Of a stretch of DNA of 64,000 nt, positions 36,681 to 46,560 are shown piece by piece. Origin of the DNA: Pseudarthrobacter oxydans (GTDB lineage Bacteria; Actinomycetota; Actinomycetes; Actinomycetales; Micrococcaceae); contig NZ_CP139438.1 of the NCBI RefSeq assembly GCF_034258515.1, forward strand, positions 2,666,001-2,730,000. The letters are read 5' to 3'. Within the stretch, counting starts at the first letter, position 1. Every line of letters starts with the position of its first letter. The notes under the pieces were generated by a model that was given only the letters and a program-made list of their open reading frames with translations, searched no databases and had not been told where the DNA came from. The position numbers and the translations under genes were made by a program.

Positions 36681-38006
36681 CTACTTCTCTGTGGTGATGT
36701 CGAAGTCGGCGCCAAGGCCGGCCAGCTTTTCAGTGAAGCGCTCGTAGCCGCGGTTGATGATGTCGATCCCCGTGACGCGGGAGGTGCCGGTGGCCGCGAG
36801 GGCGGCAATCAGGTGGCTGAAGCCGCCGCGCAGGTCCGGAACATCGATGTCCGTGCCCTTGAGCTGGGTGGGTCCGGAGATCACCGCGGAATGCAGGAAG
36901 TTGCGCTGGCCAAAACGGCACGGCACGCTGCCCAGGCACTCTCGGTGCACCTGGATGCTGGCGCCCATCCGGATGAGCGCGTCCGTGAAGCCGAAGCGGT
37001 TCTCGTAGACCGTCTCGTGGACGATGGACACGCCTTCGGCCTGGGTCAGGGCCACCACCAGCGGCTGCTGCCAGTCCGTCATGAAGCCGGGGTGCACGTC
37101 AGTCTCCAGCACCAGCGGATTGAGCTTCCCGCCGCGGTGGTAGAAACGGATGCCGTCTTCACCGATGTCCATGCCGCCGCCCACCTTGCGGTAGGTGTTC
37201 AGGAAGGTCATCATGTCCCGCTGGGAGGCGCCTTCAACGAAGATGTCACCCTTGGTCACCAGTGCCGCAGAAGCCCACGACGCCGATTCGTTGCGGTCCG
37301 AAAGCGCCCGGTGGTTGTAGCCGCCGAGGTCGCGGACGCCCTCGATGCGGATGGTGCGGTCAGTCTGGACGCTGATGATGGCGCCCATCTTCTGCAGCAC
37401 GGCGATGAGGTCGATGATTTCCGGCTCTGTTGCAGCACCGGACAGCTCGGTGATGCCCTCGGCGCGCGTGGCGCTCAGCAGCACCTGCTCGGTGGCGCCC
37501 ACGGAAGGGTAGGGCAGGGAGATCTTGGCGCCGTGCAGGCCCTTGGGGGCCGAGATGTGGATGCCGCCGGGCCGCTTCTCCACCACGGCACCGAACTGGC
37601 GCAGGACGTCCAGGTGGTAGTCAATGGGCCGGTCGCCGATCTTGCAGCCGCCGAGGTCGGGGATGAACGCCTCGCCGATCGCGTGGATCAGCGGCCCGCA
37701 AAGCAGGATGGGGATCCGGGAGTCGCCCGCGTGGGCGTCGATGGCGGTGCTGGACGCCGTCTTGGCGGCCTTGGGGTCCAGCGTAAGGTCGCCGGTCACC
37801 GGGTCCTTCACCACGGTCACGCCATGGAGCTGCAGGAGGGAGGTGACAACCTCCACGTCCTTGATCTCCGGCACGTTCCGCAACACCGACGGTTCGTTGC
37901 CCAGCAACGCTGCCACCATCGCCTTGGGAACAAGGTTCTTTGCTCCCCGGACGCTGACGCGGCCTGTAAGCGGGACTCCGCCGCGGATTGTCAGAACACT
38001 ACTCAT
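36681..38006 (-). CDS. murA: UDP-N-acetylglucosamine 1-carboxyvinyltransferase
   Basis: MurA starts peptidoglycan synthesis by transferring enolpyruvate to UDP-GlcNAc; it is the fosfomycin target. The 441-aa protein has the N-terminal GAKNLVPKAMVAALL (Lys-Asn pair), the active-site loop LGGCKIGDRP with the attack cysteine, and PEIIDLIAVLQKMGA. Cys rather than Asp in the loop predicts fosfomycin sensitivity at the enzyme level. First gene of the murA-plsC-gpsA-ddl operon. Confidence 0.95.
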   Translation of the reverse strand: MSSVLTIRGGVPLTGRVSVRGAKNLVPKAMVAALLGNEPSVLRNVPEIKDVEVVTSLLQLHGVTVVKDPVTGDLTLDPKAAKTASSTAIDAHAGDSRIPILLCGPLIHAIGEAFIPDLGGCKIGDRPIDYHLDVLRQFGAVVEKRPGGIHISAPKGLHGAKISLPYPSVGATEQVLLSATRAEGITELSGAATEPEIIDLIAVLQKMGAIISVQTDRTIRIEGVRDLGGYNHRALSDRNESASWASAALVTKGDIFVEGASQRDMMTFLNTYRKVGGGMDIGEDGIRFYHRGGKLNPLVLETDVHPGFMTDWQQPLVVALTQAEGVSIVHETVYENRFGFTDALIRMGASIQVHRECLGSVPCRFGQRNFLHSAVISGPTQLKGTDIDVPDLRGGFSHLIAALAATGTSRVTGIDIINRGYERFTEKLAGLGADFDITTEK

Positions 38007-38146
38007 ATACCGGTTTCCTTACGATCACTCGCCCCCAAATCCTTGCAAAGGCTCCAACCAAGCATAGGAGGTTGCGTTACCTAACCGAAATACGCGGGCG
38101 ACGGCGGCAGGGCGTGGCGTGCCGCCGTCGGCCCTGCGCGGCTGCT

Positions 38147-38758
38147 TCAGCCGTTGGAGGAAAGGCGTGCCGGCAGGGTTTTCGGCTTGAACGAAGGACG
38201 GGTCGCCTCGTAGGCCGTGATGTCCGCCTCATGCTGCAGGGTCAGCCCGATGTCGTCCAGGCCCTCGAGCAGGCGCCAGCGCGTGTAGTCGTCAATCTCG
38301 AAGGGCGCAACGATGTTTCCGCACACCACGGTCTTGGACACCAGGTCCACCGTGACTTCGGTCCCCGGAGCGTTCTCCAGTTCCTTCCAGATCAGCTCGA
38401 TGTCATCCTGGGAGAGCTCGGCGGCCAGCAGGCCCTGCTTGCCGGAATTCCCACGGAAGATGTCGGCGAAACGGGAGGAAAGGACGGCCTTGAAGCCGTA
38501 GTCCTTCAGCGCCCAGACGGCGTGCTCGCGGGACGATCCTGTTCCGAAATCCGGGCCTGCCACCAGGACGGACCCGGCGTTGAACGGCTCCTTGTTCAGG
38601 ATGAAGGACGGGTCCTTGCGCCACGCCGAGAACAGCGCGTCCTCGAAGCCGGTCCGGGTAATCCGCTTGAGGTAGACGGCGGGGATGATCTGGTCCGTGT
38701 CCACGTTGCTCTGCCGCAGCGGGACGCCGATTCCGGTGTGGGTGGTGAACTTTTCCAT
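38147..38758 (-). CDS. leuD: 3-isopropylmalate dehydratase small subunit
   Basis: LeuD pairs with LeuC to isomerise 2-isopropylmalate. The 203-aa protein [20 protein letters not shown] has [23 protein letters not shown] and [12 protein letters not shown] at 38758, eight nt after the leuC stop. The longer frame overlapping leuC is not used. Confidence 0.96.
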   Translation of the reverse strand: MEKFTTHTGIGVPLRQSNVDTDQIIPAVYLKRITRTGFEDALFSAWRKDPSFILNKEPFNAGSVLVAGPDFGTGSSREHAVWALKDYGFKAVLSSRFADIFRGNSGKQGLLAAELSQDDIELIWKELENAPGTEVTVDLVSKTVVCGNIVAPFEIDDYTRWRLLEGLDDIGLTLQHEADITAYEATRPSFKPKTLPARLSSNG

Positions 38759-38766
38759 GGCGTGTC

Positions 38767-40221
38767 CTAGGCTGCGTCGGTGCGGATGGCGGCGGATTCG
38801 GGAGCCGGATCGAGGTCCGACGGCGAACTCAGCGTGCCTCGGATGGCAGTGGCTGCGGCAACCACCGGGGAGACCAGGTGGGTGCGGCCGCCTTTGCCCT
38901 GGCGCCCTTCGAAGTTGCGGTTGGAGGTGGACGCGCAGCGCTCCCCCACGTCCAGCTGGTCCGGGTTCATGCCGAGGCACATGGAGCAGCCGGCAAAGCG
39001 CCATTCAGCGCCGAAATCCTTGAACACGCGGTCCAGGCCTTCGGCCTCCGCTTCCAGCCGCACGCGTGCCGACCCCGGCACCACGAGCATGCGGATGTTG
39101 GGATCCTTCCGGCGCCCGCGGATGATGTCCGCCGCTGCACGCAGGTCCTCCATCCGGGAGTTGGTGCAGGAACCCAGGAACACGGTGTCCACCCGGATGT
39201 CCTTCATCGGCGTGCCGGCCTTGAGGCCCATGTACTGCAGTGCCCGCTCGGCCGCTGCCTTGGCGTTCTCGTCACCGAAATCCTCCGGAGACGGGACGGA
39301 CTCGGACAGGGAGACGCCCTGGCCAGGGTTGGTGCCCCAGGTGACGAACGGCTCCAGGGTGTCGGCGTCCAGGTCCACCTGGGCATCGAAGACGGCGTCG
39401 TCGTCGGTCCGCAGGGTGTTCCAGTACTCGACGGCGGCATCCCAGTCCGCGCCTTCCGGCGCGTGCGGGCGGCCCTTCATGTAGTCGTAGGTGGTCTGGT
39501 CCGGCGCAACGAGGCCGGCCCTGGCACCCGCTTCGATGGACATGTTGCAGATGGTCATGCGCGCGTCCATGGACAGCGCCCGGATGGCGGAGCCGCGGTA
39601 TTCCAGGACGTAGCCCTGGCCGCCGCCGGTGCCGATCTTGGCGATCACGGCCAGGATGATGTCCTTCGCCGTCACGCCGGGACGCAGCGTTCCCTCGACA
39701 TTGATGGCCATCGTCTTGAACGGCTTCAGGGAGAGGGTCTGGGTGGCCATGACGTGCTCCACCTCGGAAGTGCCGATGCCCATGGCCAGCGCACCGAAGG
39801 CACCGTGGGTGGAGGTGTGCGAGTCACCGCAGACAACGGTCATGCCCGGCTGGGTGAGGCCCAGCTGCGGGCCCACGACGTGGACGATGCCCTGCTCGGC
39901 GTCACCGAGGCTGTGCAGCCGCACGCCGAACTCTGCGCAGTTGTTGCGCAGCGTCTGGATCTGGGTGCGGCTGGTCAGGTCGGCGATAGGCTTGTCGATG
40001 TCCAGCGTGGGAGTGTTGTGGTCCTCCGTCGCGATGGTCAGGTCCGGCCGGCGCAGCTTGCGGCCGGCCAGCCGCAGGCCTTCGAATGCCTGCGGAGACG
40101 TGACCTCGTGGACCAGGTGGAGGTCGATGAAGAGAAGGTCGGGCTGGGCGTTGGCTCCATCACCATCACCTTTGCGCACCACGTGTGCGTCCCAGACTTT
40201 CTCGGCCAATGTCTTTGCCAT
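38767..40221 (-). CDS. leuC: 3-isopropylmalate dehydratase large subunit
   Basis: The 484-aa iron-sulfur subunit has the three cluster cysteines in [10 protein letters not shown] and [10 protein letters not shown] and the [32 protein letters not shown] regions. I start at the ATG 40221, six nt from GAAGGGAG; an ATG at 40227 directly abuts that site. leuC-leuD are transcribed away from the IclR-type regulator, with an operator-like palindrome between. Confidence 0.96.
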   Translation of the reverse strand: MAKTLAEKVWDAHVVRKGDGDGANAQPDLLFIDLHLVHEVTSPQAFEGLRLAGRKLRRPDLTIATEDHNTPTLDIDKPIADLTSRTQIQTLRNNCAEFGVRLHSLGDAEQGIVHVVGPQLGLTQPGMTVVCGDSHTSTHGAFGALAMGIGTSEVEHVMATQTLSLKPFKTMAINVEGTLRPGVTAKDIILAVIAKIGTGGGQGYVLEYRGSAIRALSMDARMTICNMSIEAGARAGLVAPDQTTYDYMKGRPHAPEGADWDAAVEYWNTLRTDDDAVFDAQVDLDADTLEPFVTWGTNPGQGVSLSESVPSPEDFGDENAKAAAERALQYMGLKAGTPMKDIRVDTVFLGSCTNSRMEDLRAAADIIRGRRKDPNIRMLVVPGSARVRLEAEAEGLDRVFKDFGAEWRFAGCSMCLGMNPDQLDVGERCASTSNRNFEGRQGKGGRTHLVSPVVAAATAIRGTLSSPSDLDPAPESAAIRTDAA

Positions 40222-40304
40222 GGCCATCTCCCTTCACTGCTGTTTGGCTGATGAGATCAACTGAATCAGGACGGCTCCGCACTGCGCCAGCCGAAAGATT
40301 TGCA

Positions 40305-40323
40305 TCTCAGATATTGAGACGGC
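40305..40323. promoter_or_regulatory. Operator-like palindrome between leuC and the IclR regulator
   Basis: TCTCAGATATTGAGACGGC contains the dyad TCTCA-n5-TGAGA. The same sequence with three changes (16/19) occurs upstream of leuB at 53681-53699. In Corynebacterium and Streptomyces the IclR-type LtbR/NdgR regulators act on leuCD and leuB, so this is the probable operator. The rest of the 113-nt gap shows no gene. Confidence 0.75.
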
Positions 40324-40334
40324 AATATCATTAC

Positions 40335-41054
40335 ATGGACAATTCTAGTGGAGTCGGTGTCATTGATAAAGCGGCCCAGGTGCTTGATGCACTGGAAGCC
40401 GGCCCCACCACCCTCGCGCAGCTCGTGGCGGCCACCGGCCTGGCCCGCCCCACTGTGCACCGGCTTGCCCTCGCCCTGGTGCACCACCGGCTGGTAAGCC
40501 GTGATATCCAAGGCCGGTTCGTCCTGGGGAGCCGGCTGGTTGAACTGGCCTCCGCCGCGGGCGAGGACCGCCTGATCGCCTCCGCCGGGCCCGTCCTGAT
40601 GCAGCTGCGCGACGCCACCGGCGAAAGCGCCCAGATTTTCCGCCGCCAGGGTGACTGGCGGGTATGCGTGGCGTCGGCCGAACGGCCCATCGGCCTTCGT
40701 GACACCATTCCCGTAGGGACGCAGCTGTCCATGAAGGCAGGATCAGCCGCCCAGGTGCTGCTCGCCTGGGAGGACCACGACCGCCTGCTCGAGGGGCTTC
40801 AGTCAGCCCGCTTTACGCCTACCGTCCTGGCTGGTGTACGACGGCGGGGCTGGGGCCAGAGCCTCGGCGAACGCGAGCCCGGGGTGGCCTCAGTTTCGGC
40901 GCCGGTGCGCGGGCCGTCCGGTCGGGTGATCGCGGCAGTTTCCATCTCCGGACCCATCGAGCGGCTCACCCGCCAGCCCGGCAGGCTGCATGCGGAAGTG
41001 GTCTGCAATGCCGGCCGCATCCTCACCGAGGCCCTGCGGAAGAACAACGACTGA
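40335..41054 (+). CDS. ndgR: IclR-family regulator of leucine genes (NdgR/LtbR type)
   Basis: The 239-aa protein starts MDNSSGVGVIDKAAQVLDAL at 40335. It has an N-terminal winged helix-turn-helix (LAQLVAATGLARPTVHRLALAL) and the IclR effector domain. Its divergent position next to leuCD is the actinobacterial hallmark of NdgR/LtbR, which controls leucine and other amino-acid genes. The start lies 12 nt past the operator palindrome, suggesting autoregulation. Confidence 0.92.
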   Translation: MDNSSGVGVIDKAAQVLDALEAGPTTLAQLVAATGLARPTVHRLALALVHHRLVSRDIQGRFVLGSRLVELASAAGEDRLIASAGPVLMQLRDATGESAQIFRRQGDWRVCVASAERPIGLRDTIPVGTQLSMKAGSAAQVLLAWEDHDRLLEGLQSARFTPTVLAGVRRRGWGQSLGEREPGVASVSAPVRGPSGRVIAAVSISGPIERLTRQPGRLHAEVVCNAGRILTEALRKNND

Positions 41055-41109
41055 CGCGCTGACACCAACCGGCGGCCCGTACCGGCGCCGCCGGGCTAGG
41101 ATTTTCGGC

Positions 41110-41661
41110 ATGGGCAGCTACGCAGTGTTTCTTCGCGGCATCAACGTGGGCGGCATCAACATCAAGATGGCTGATCTGCGGGAGGCGCTCAAGGCCGCAG
41201 GCTTTGCTGACGCCCGCACCCTGCTTGCCAGCGGAAATGTGGTCCTGGCCAGCCCCCTGGACGCGGACGCCGTCAAACGCGAATGCGAAAAATGCCTGCG
41301 GGACACGTTCGGCTATGACGCCTGGGTGGTGGTCCTCGAGTCAGCCCGGCTGTCGGACCTCGTGGCCGCCTGCCCCTACCCCGAGGACGACAAAACCACC
41401 CACAGCTACATCACGCTCTCCTCGGACACGGGGGTCCTCGATGAACTCGATGCGGCAGGGGCGGCGCTGGAGGAAAACGAACAGGAGAGGCTGGGTCCGG
41501 AGGCCCTCGCCTGGCTGGCACCGGCCGGCGGAACGCTGGACAGCCCCTTCAGCAAGATTTCCGCGAAAGCCAAATTCAAAGCCGCGACCACTACGCGCAA
41601 CCTGCGCACCCTGCTCAAGGTAAGGGACGCTGCCGCCGAACTCGCGGCGAGCGGGGCTTAG
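41110..41661 (+). CDS. DUF1697 family protein
   Basis: A 183-aa protein starting MGSYAVFLRGINVGGINIKM, the invariant N-terminus of the DUF1697 family (LRGINVGG). The family is widespread and uncharacterised. It begins about 55 nt after the regulator and may be cotranscribed with it. No membrane segment. Convergent with the GTPase gene 25 nt away. Confidence 0.9.
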   Translation: MGSYAVFLRGINVGGINIKMADLREALKAAGFADARTLLASGNVVLASPLDADAVKRECEKCLRDTFGYDAWVVVLESARLSDLVAACPYPEDDKTTHSYITLSSDTGVLDELDAAGAALEENEQERLGPEALAWLAPAGGTLDSPFSKISAKAKFKAATTTRNLRTLLKVRDAAAELAASGA

Positions 41662-41685
41662 CTCGCCTGCCCGGCCGCGCAGGCC

Positions 41686-43302
41686 CTATCCGGCCGCAGC
41701 CGTCCGGAGCGCGGAGTTAAAGCCGGCCAGCCGGCTGACCTCCACCTCCACGGGTTCCACGACGAGTTCCTGCGCCACCGCGGCCACGGCGGCATTCAAC
41801 CGCTTCCGTGCCCTCGCCGCCCGTGCATTGGCCGCGGCGGCTGCAATAAAGCGGCCCGTGATGGCAAGGAAGATCCCCAAGGCCACCCCAAAAGCGATCA
41901 TCAGCGTGGGCACAGGCCATCCTTCGACCCGGGGCACCTCCGGCACGGGCATCTGGAAGTATCCCAGTGCCGCCAGGACACCTAGCCAGCCCAAGCCACC
42001 CAGCACAGTCAGCAGGGCCAGCCACTGCACCACGTTGAAGACTCCCCACCACCAGGATTTACGGTTCGCGGCGAGGTCCGTTCCGGCGATGGCCTGGTCC
42101 AGGGCATCAGGCAACCGCTCCCTGCCTTCACGGGCGGCCCCCCGGATGGCTGCACGCCAGGGGCCGGGGGCACCGGCACTGGCGGCGTCGGCGAACTCCC
42201 GCACCGCTGCGTCCGTGCGCGCCCGTTCCGGCGCCCCTGCCGGCGGCAGCGACGTCCGGTTCAACTCCGACGGAGCCGCGCTGCGCAGGTTGAGCCGGCG
42301 CAGCGGATCCGCACGGAACCTGGACAACCACCGGGTCACCGGCCACCCCGTGCGCTTCACTGACTCCAGCCGGTAGGACTGCCCGACCGCCTGCACCACC
42401 ACCGGCACGTTCGCTGCGATGGCCAGCTCATCAGCCAGGCGTGTCCTGGCTGCAGGCCGGACACCGGCAGCAGTCCCCTCGCCCGACACGGCACCAAGGT
42501 CGGCCGACGCCTTTGAGATATCCGCTGCAAACCGCTGGGCCTGGGCTTTCCGCTTGACCGCAACACCACGGATTGCCGCACGGACCTGGTCCACCCCGGC
42601 CCCCGTCAAGGCGGAGGCCGCAAGCACCTGGACCTTGCCAAGTCCGTCCCGGGCAAGGATGGAGCGCAGGGATTCCAGGACGGGCTGCACATCGCGCTCC
42701 GGCAGCCTGTCCACCTGGTTGAGGACCACCAGGGTCACGGCTCCGTGGGAGGCCAGGCGGGACAGGAAGTCGTTGTGCACGGCAGCGTCCGCGTACTTCT
42801 GGGGGTCAAGGACCCACACCAGCACGTCCACCAGCCCCACCATCCGCTGCACCACTTCGCGGTTGGACGCCTTGGTTGAGTCAAAGTCCGGCAGGTCCAG
42901 CAGGATCAGGCCGGTGCCTTCGTCCGCGAACCCATCGACGGCGGCGGCGTGATGGCGGTTGCGGACTTCGAGCCAGTCGAGCAGCGGCTCGCTGCCGTCC
43001 GCCCCCCACACCCCTGCCAAAGGTTCCGATGTGGTGGGACGGCGGGCTGCCGCCGTCGCAATTTCCGCGCCGCTGACCGCGTTGAAGAGGGAGGACTTTC
43101 CGCTTCCTGTGGCGCCAAAGAAGCCCACCACGGTGTGGTCGGCGGAGAGGGAGCGCCGTGAACTTGCGCGTTCCAGGACGCTGAAGACCTCCTGCAGGGA
43201 CTCATCCGGAAGGACTCCTTCGCCAAGTTCCCGGGCATCGTTGAGGGCTGAGAGCCGCCGGTCAAGCCGGGACGACTCGCGGGTATCGCTGTGGCGGCTC
43301 AT
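41686..43302 (-). CDS. Dynamin-like membrane GTPase, second of pair
   Basis: A 538-aa GTPase: P-loop GATGSGKSSLFN (about residue 65), G3 variant DLPDFDS instead of D-x-x-G, and G4 VLNQVDRLPE. The C-terminal third has two membrane-spanning regions (WALLTVLGGLGWLGVLAALGYF-like and PTLMIAFGVALGIFLAITG) and a short basic end. Its start overlaps the stop of the first GTPase (ATGA). Tandem GTPases with C-terminal membrane helices resemble the DynA/DynB division dynamins of Streptomyces; YfjP/EngA-like annotation is also common. Confidence 0.8.
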   Translation of the reverse strand: MSRHSDTRESSRLDRRLSALNDARELGEGVLPDESLQEVFSVLERASSRRSLSADHTVVGFFGATGSGKSSLFNAVSGAEIATAAARRPTTSEPLAGVWGADGSEPLLDWLEVRNRHHAAAVDGFADEGTGLILLDLPDFDSTKASNREVVQRMVGLVDVLVWVLDPQKYADAAVHNDFLSRLASHGAVTLVVLNQVDRLPERDVQPVLESLRSILARDGLGKVQVLAASALTGAGVDQVRAAIRGVAVKRKAQAQRFAADISKASADLGAVSGEGTAAGVRPAARTRLADELAIAANVPVVVQAVGQSYRLESVKRTGWPVTRWLSRFRADPLRRLNLRSAAPSELNRTSLPPAGAPERARTDAAVREFADAASAGAPGPWRAAIRGAAREGRERLPDALDQAIAGTDLAANRKSWWWGVFNVVQWLALLTVLGGLGWLGVLAALGYFQMPVPEVPRVEGWPVPTLMIAFGVALGIFLAITGRFIAAAAANARAARARKRLNAAVAAVAQELVVEPVEVEVSRLAGFNSALRTAAAG

Positions 43303-45092
43303 GCCTTGTCCGCCAGCCGGAGCAGTGATGCGGCGTGGGCGGCGAGGGCTTCGGGCGCGCTTCCGTCGTATTCCGGCAGCCGGGCGAGGAACCTGCGTCT
43401 CTCCTCCTGCAGCAGCCGCTGGCAGCGGGCGTGCAGGTCCTTGCGCGCTTGTTCGGCCATCCGCCTGACGGCGTCCTCGCCGAAAACCGCTTCGAGCAGC
43501 CGCTGGCCCACGACGGCGGTGCCTCCTGCTACGCCCACCTCCAGTCCGGTGAGTCCCGCCGTCATCGAAAACACCACGATCATCAGCGCGGCGCCCAGCC
43601 CGTTGATGCCGAAGGACAGCCAGCGCGCCTGGGTCCGCTTGCCCTGGCCCTCGGTGCGGATCAGTTCCATCAGTGCTTCCTGCCACGCCCGGATCTCGGC
43701 GGCGGCGCGGTCCTCGAAGCCCGGCGTCGTGCCGGAGAGATCATCAGTCCCCAGCAGCTGCCGGCCGGCGGGGTCGTTGCGCCAGCGCTGGTCCGTGTCC
43801 TCGGCGGCGTTGGCTGCTTCGTCAACGATGACAGCCTGCAGGCCTGTCTCAATGGCTGCTTCCACCCTTACCGCGGGCGCCGGTTCACCCCGGAAGAAGG
43901 CACCCACCCGGTCACGGAACCGGCCCACATTCTGTTCGAGGGCCCGGAAAAATTCTCCCGTGCCCACGAAGTCCTGCCAGCGGGCCAGCACTTCGCCCCT
44001 CAGGAGCGCGCCATCCCTTGTCGCGTCCAGGATGCGGTCCGCAGCGGCTTCATAGGCGGAGACGGCGGCGCCCTCCAGGTTCGCGGCAGCATGCTGCTGC
44101 TCCCGTGCTGCCTGCGCAACGGCAGAGACACGCTCCGCCATCGCCCTGACGGTTCCGTTCAGCGTGCGGCGGGCAATGTCGGACCGGCCGGCGGCGTCAG
44201 CGGCCAGCCCTGCCAGCCAGGTCCGCAGCGGCTGGACCGCCCCGGCGGGGAGCATGCCCATGGGATCCAGGCTGGTTTCAGGTATCACGAACATCTGCGC
44301 CGCCCCCAGGCCTTCGCGGTCCAGCAGGCCGCGCAGGTCCTCGCTGACTTCTGCCTCCGCCGCCGGAGGGACCCTGTCCAGGACCACCCCCACCATGATG
44401 TCCCGCGAGGCTGCATTCAGGAGCAGTTTCCATGGAACGGCGTCGGCATAACGGTTGGCGGTGGTGACGAAGACCCACAGGTCGGCGGCGGCCAGCAGCT
44501 GGGCTGCCAGCTTGCGGTTGTCATCCGAGATGGAATCCACATCGGGGGCGTCGAGGACAGCGATTCCTGCGGGCACCCCGGGGTCCGACACGAGGACGAG
44601 GGATGACATTGCAGCGGCGTCCGGAACCGCTCCTGCCCGGTTGGCAGGCACGGGACTGCTGACGATGGAACCGCGGATCCTGTTCAAGCTCGGCAGCACG
44701 CGCTGGCCCTCGAACCAGGCCGCCTCCGACGGGTGGTGCAGGAGGATGGGCTGGCGGGTAGTGGGGCGGATGGCGCCTGCACGGGTTACCGGGTGGCCTA
44801 CGATCCCGTTCACGAGTGTCGACTTGCCGGCTCCGGTTGAACCTCCGACGACGGCCAGGAGCGGAGCGTCAAGGCTGCGGTACCGCGGGAGGATGTAGTC
44901 ATCGAGCTGGGCCACGGCGCTGGCGGCCTCGCGGCGCGCCTGCTCAGCATCCGGCAGGGCAAGAGGCAGCTCCGCCGCCGCAAGATCATTGCGCACCTCT
45001 TCGAGCAGCGTTAAGGCCGCAGAGGCAGCAGCACTGCCGGAAGGTTTGCGCTGCGGATCCTGCGGGGCATCCTGCTCGTTCCGGGAGGTCAC
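43299..45092 (-). CDS. Dynamin-like membrane GTPase, first of pair
   Basis: The 597-aa product has a P-loop GGSTGAGKSTLVNGIVG, a G3 variant LDAPDVDSISD and a degenerate G4 (VVLDRVPP in place of N/T-K-x-D), then a long helical region and two membrane helices (LGAALMIVVFSMTAGLTGLEVGVAGG). I use the GTG at 45092; the first in-frame start at 45191 lies inside the acyltransferase gene. The gene partner is the overlapping GTPase, so the two probably form a heteromeric complex at the membrane. Confidence 0.8.
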   Translation of the reverse strand: MTSRNEQDAPQDPQRKPSGSAAASAALTLLEEVRNDLAAAELPLALPDAEQARREAASAVAQLDDYILPRYRSLDAPLLAVVGGSTGAGKSTLVNGIVGHPVTRAGAIRPTTRQPILLHHPSEAAWFEGQRVLPSLNRIRGSIVSSPVPANRAGAVPDAAAMSSLVLVSDPGVPAGIAVLDAPDVDSISDDNRKLAAQLLAAADLWVFVTTANRYADAVPWKLLLNAASRDIMVGVVLDRVPPAAEAEVSEDLRGLLDREGLGAAQMFVIPETSLDPMGMLPAGAVQPLRTWLAGLAADAAGRSDIARRTLNGTVRAMAERVSAVAQAAREQQHAAANLEGAAVSAYEAAADRILDATRDGALLRGEVLARWQDFVGTGEFFRALEQNVGRFRDRVGAFFRGEPAPAVRVEAAIETGLQAVIVDEAANAAEDTDQRWRNDPAGRQLLGTDDLSGTTPGFEDRAAAEIRAWQEALMELIRTEGQGKRTQARWLSFGINGLGAALMIVVFSMTAGLTGLEVGVAGGTAVVGQRLLEAVFGEDAVRRMAEQARKDLHARCQRLLQEERRRFLARLPEYDGSAPEALAAHAASLLRLADKA

Positions 45093-45099
45093 AGCAACA

Positions 45100-46155
45100 T
45101 CATGCCAGTTCCCGAACTGTTCGCCGTACGCCCTGCGCGCGGTGCCATAGCTGGGCCGGCTTCTCCACGTAGCGGCAGGACAGCCACGCAACTGGTGCTA
45201 CCAGCAGTAACGAGGCAGCCGCAAACACCAAAGGAGGCACAACGGAGTGTAGCCCGAGGGCGGCAAGGAACTGCTGCGCAGGCCAACCATAGATATAGAT
45301 ACCAAACGAAACGTCATAGCGGGACCCCACTCCGAAGAGGGGAAGATACAGTGACCCCAGGATGAGGAAAAGACTCAGGGGAAGGTGTACCAAGGATGAC
45401 GCGAAGCCGAAGGATGACACCAGGACCACCAGGCCGGCGGCAAGCACGAGGGTTGTAGGGTTCGCGGGAATGACATCCTGGAAAAGGTAGATCAACGCTC
45501 CTGCGAGAAACGACAAGACAGGTATAAGCGGCCAGTCGTTACGCACGGGCGCGGCGATCCAACCGGCGTCGACGGCCACGGCAGCGGCTGAAGCGACACT
45601 GAAGAGAGTCAGCAGCGCGAGGCGTACTAAGTCGGGCCGGAAAAGCCGGAACACTATTCCGATCAGGATGTAACAGGCGATCTCCCAGAACAGCGTCCAC
45701 AGTGGGCCGTTCCACAAGCGGGGGTCTGGCAGGCCTTCAAGCGACCCGGGAATGCCCCCGACTGCGATAAAGGGGGTGCCGGCGGACAGATTGGTGACAA
45801 AGTAGACCGCAGCACCGGAAAGCGAGTAATGCCGGCCCGTCAAGGCGGCCGTAACAGGGGCAACCACAAAAGCTACAGCGGTCACGCAAGCAGCAAGGCC
45901 GGGGAAGATCCGCAGAAACCTGGCTAGGCAGTAACTGCCGGCTGAACTCGCCCGTGTCCTGCTTCGCGTTATCAGGTATCCAGAAATCCCGAAGAAGCCC
46001 AGCACCGCCCAACTGCCGAGCTTTACACCTCCCGGATTGGGCTCGGGCCCGTAGCCTCCCAGCCACCAGGAGTGGGACAGGATGACAGCCGAGGCCAATA
46101 GCAGCCGGATGGCGTTCAAAGAGTTCTTGCTTCCGGCAAACCGGCTTCCCAGCAC
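45100..46155 (-). CDS. Membrane acyltransferase, OafA/YrhL (acyltransferase 3) family
   Basis: A 351-aa multi-span protein (about 10 helices) of the acyltransferase-3 family, which O-acetylates sugars or peptidoglycan. The conserved LRLLLASAVILSHSWWLGG segment, close to the N-terminus, carries the catalytic His; the RxxR-like FLRIFPGLA follows. I choose GTG at 46155 with GGGGGA five nt upstream; a TTG at 46188 is possible. The stop lies eight nt before the GTPase GTG. AT content is higher than in its neighbours and it abuts two tRNA genes, suggesting acquisition. Confidence 0.82.
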   Translation of the reverse strand: MLGSRFAGSKNSLNAIRLLLASAVILSHSWWLGGYGPEPNPGGVKLGSWAVLGFFGISGYLITRSRTRASSAGSYCLARFLRIFPGLAACVTAVAFVVAPVTAALTGRHYSLSGAAVYFVTNLSAGTPFIAVGGIPGSLEGLPDPRLWNGPLWTLFWEIACYILIGIVFRLFRPDLVRLALLTLFSVASAAAVAVDAGWIAAPVRNDWPLIPVLSFLAGALIYLFQDVIPANPTTLVLAAGLVVLVSSFGFASSLVHLPLSLFLILGSLYLPLFGVGSRYDVSFGIYIYGWPAQQFLAALGLHSVVPPLVFAAASLLLVAPVAWLSCRYVEKPAQLWHRAQGVRRTVRELA

Positions 46156-46275
46156 AGATTCCCCCAAATGGCTTCGATTTGGGTTCAAGGTATGGCAGCT
46201 TCCCCAAGAAACATGTCAGGTTTGCCGAAGCTTTAAAGAAAGATGGCCCCGGGCGTTTGCCCGGGACCATTTCGG

Positions 46276-46351
46276 TGGTGACCCCAGCGGGATTCGAACC
46301 CGCGTTACCGCCGTGAGAGGGCGGCGTACTAGGCCGCTATACGATGGGGCC
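46276..46351 (-). tRNA. tRNA-Glu (anticodon CTC)
   Basis: Cloverleaf on the minus strand: acceptor GGCCCCA pairing with TGGGGTC, anticodon arm CCGCC-CTCTCAC-GGCGG, T-arm GCGGGTTCGAATCCCGC. CCA is encoded at the 3' end. It lies upstream of the acyltransferase gene. Confidence 0.95.
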
Positions 46352-46488
46352 GTGTACATTTCCGTACTTTTGCCAGCGTTTCCGCTGATCAAGCTCAGTG
46401 ATTCTTTCACACACTTTGCTTTGGTTTCAAATCGGCGGACCGGCTGAAACCGTCTGTTTCGAGCTTCGAACTGCTGCTCAAATCAGAG

Positions 46489-46560
46489 CTGGGATACCAG
46501 GACTCGAACCTAGAATGACGGTACCAGAAACCGTAGTGTTGCCAATTACACCATATCCCA
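46489..46560 (-). tRNA. tRNA-Gln (anticodon CTG)
   Basis: 72-nt cloverleaf: acceptor TGGGATA/TATCCCA, anticodon arm ACGGT-TTCTGGT-ACCGT, T-arm with GGTTCGAGTCC. The 3' CCA is not encoded (G-CTC follows). It precedes tRNA-Glu by 137 nt on the same strand. Nothing else is visible in the gap. Confidence 0.95.

Noticed and set aside
36468..38084. 538-aa plus-strand frame opposite murA
   Set aside because: Antisense to a certain gene; no domain, start within plsC.
43303..43686. N-terminal extension of the second GTPase to 43686
   Set aside because: The extension is antisense-frame sequence of the first GTPase; ATG 43302 has the ATGA overlap and precedes the P-loop properly.
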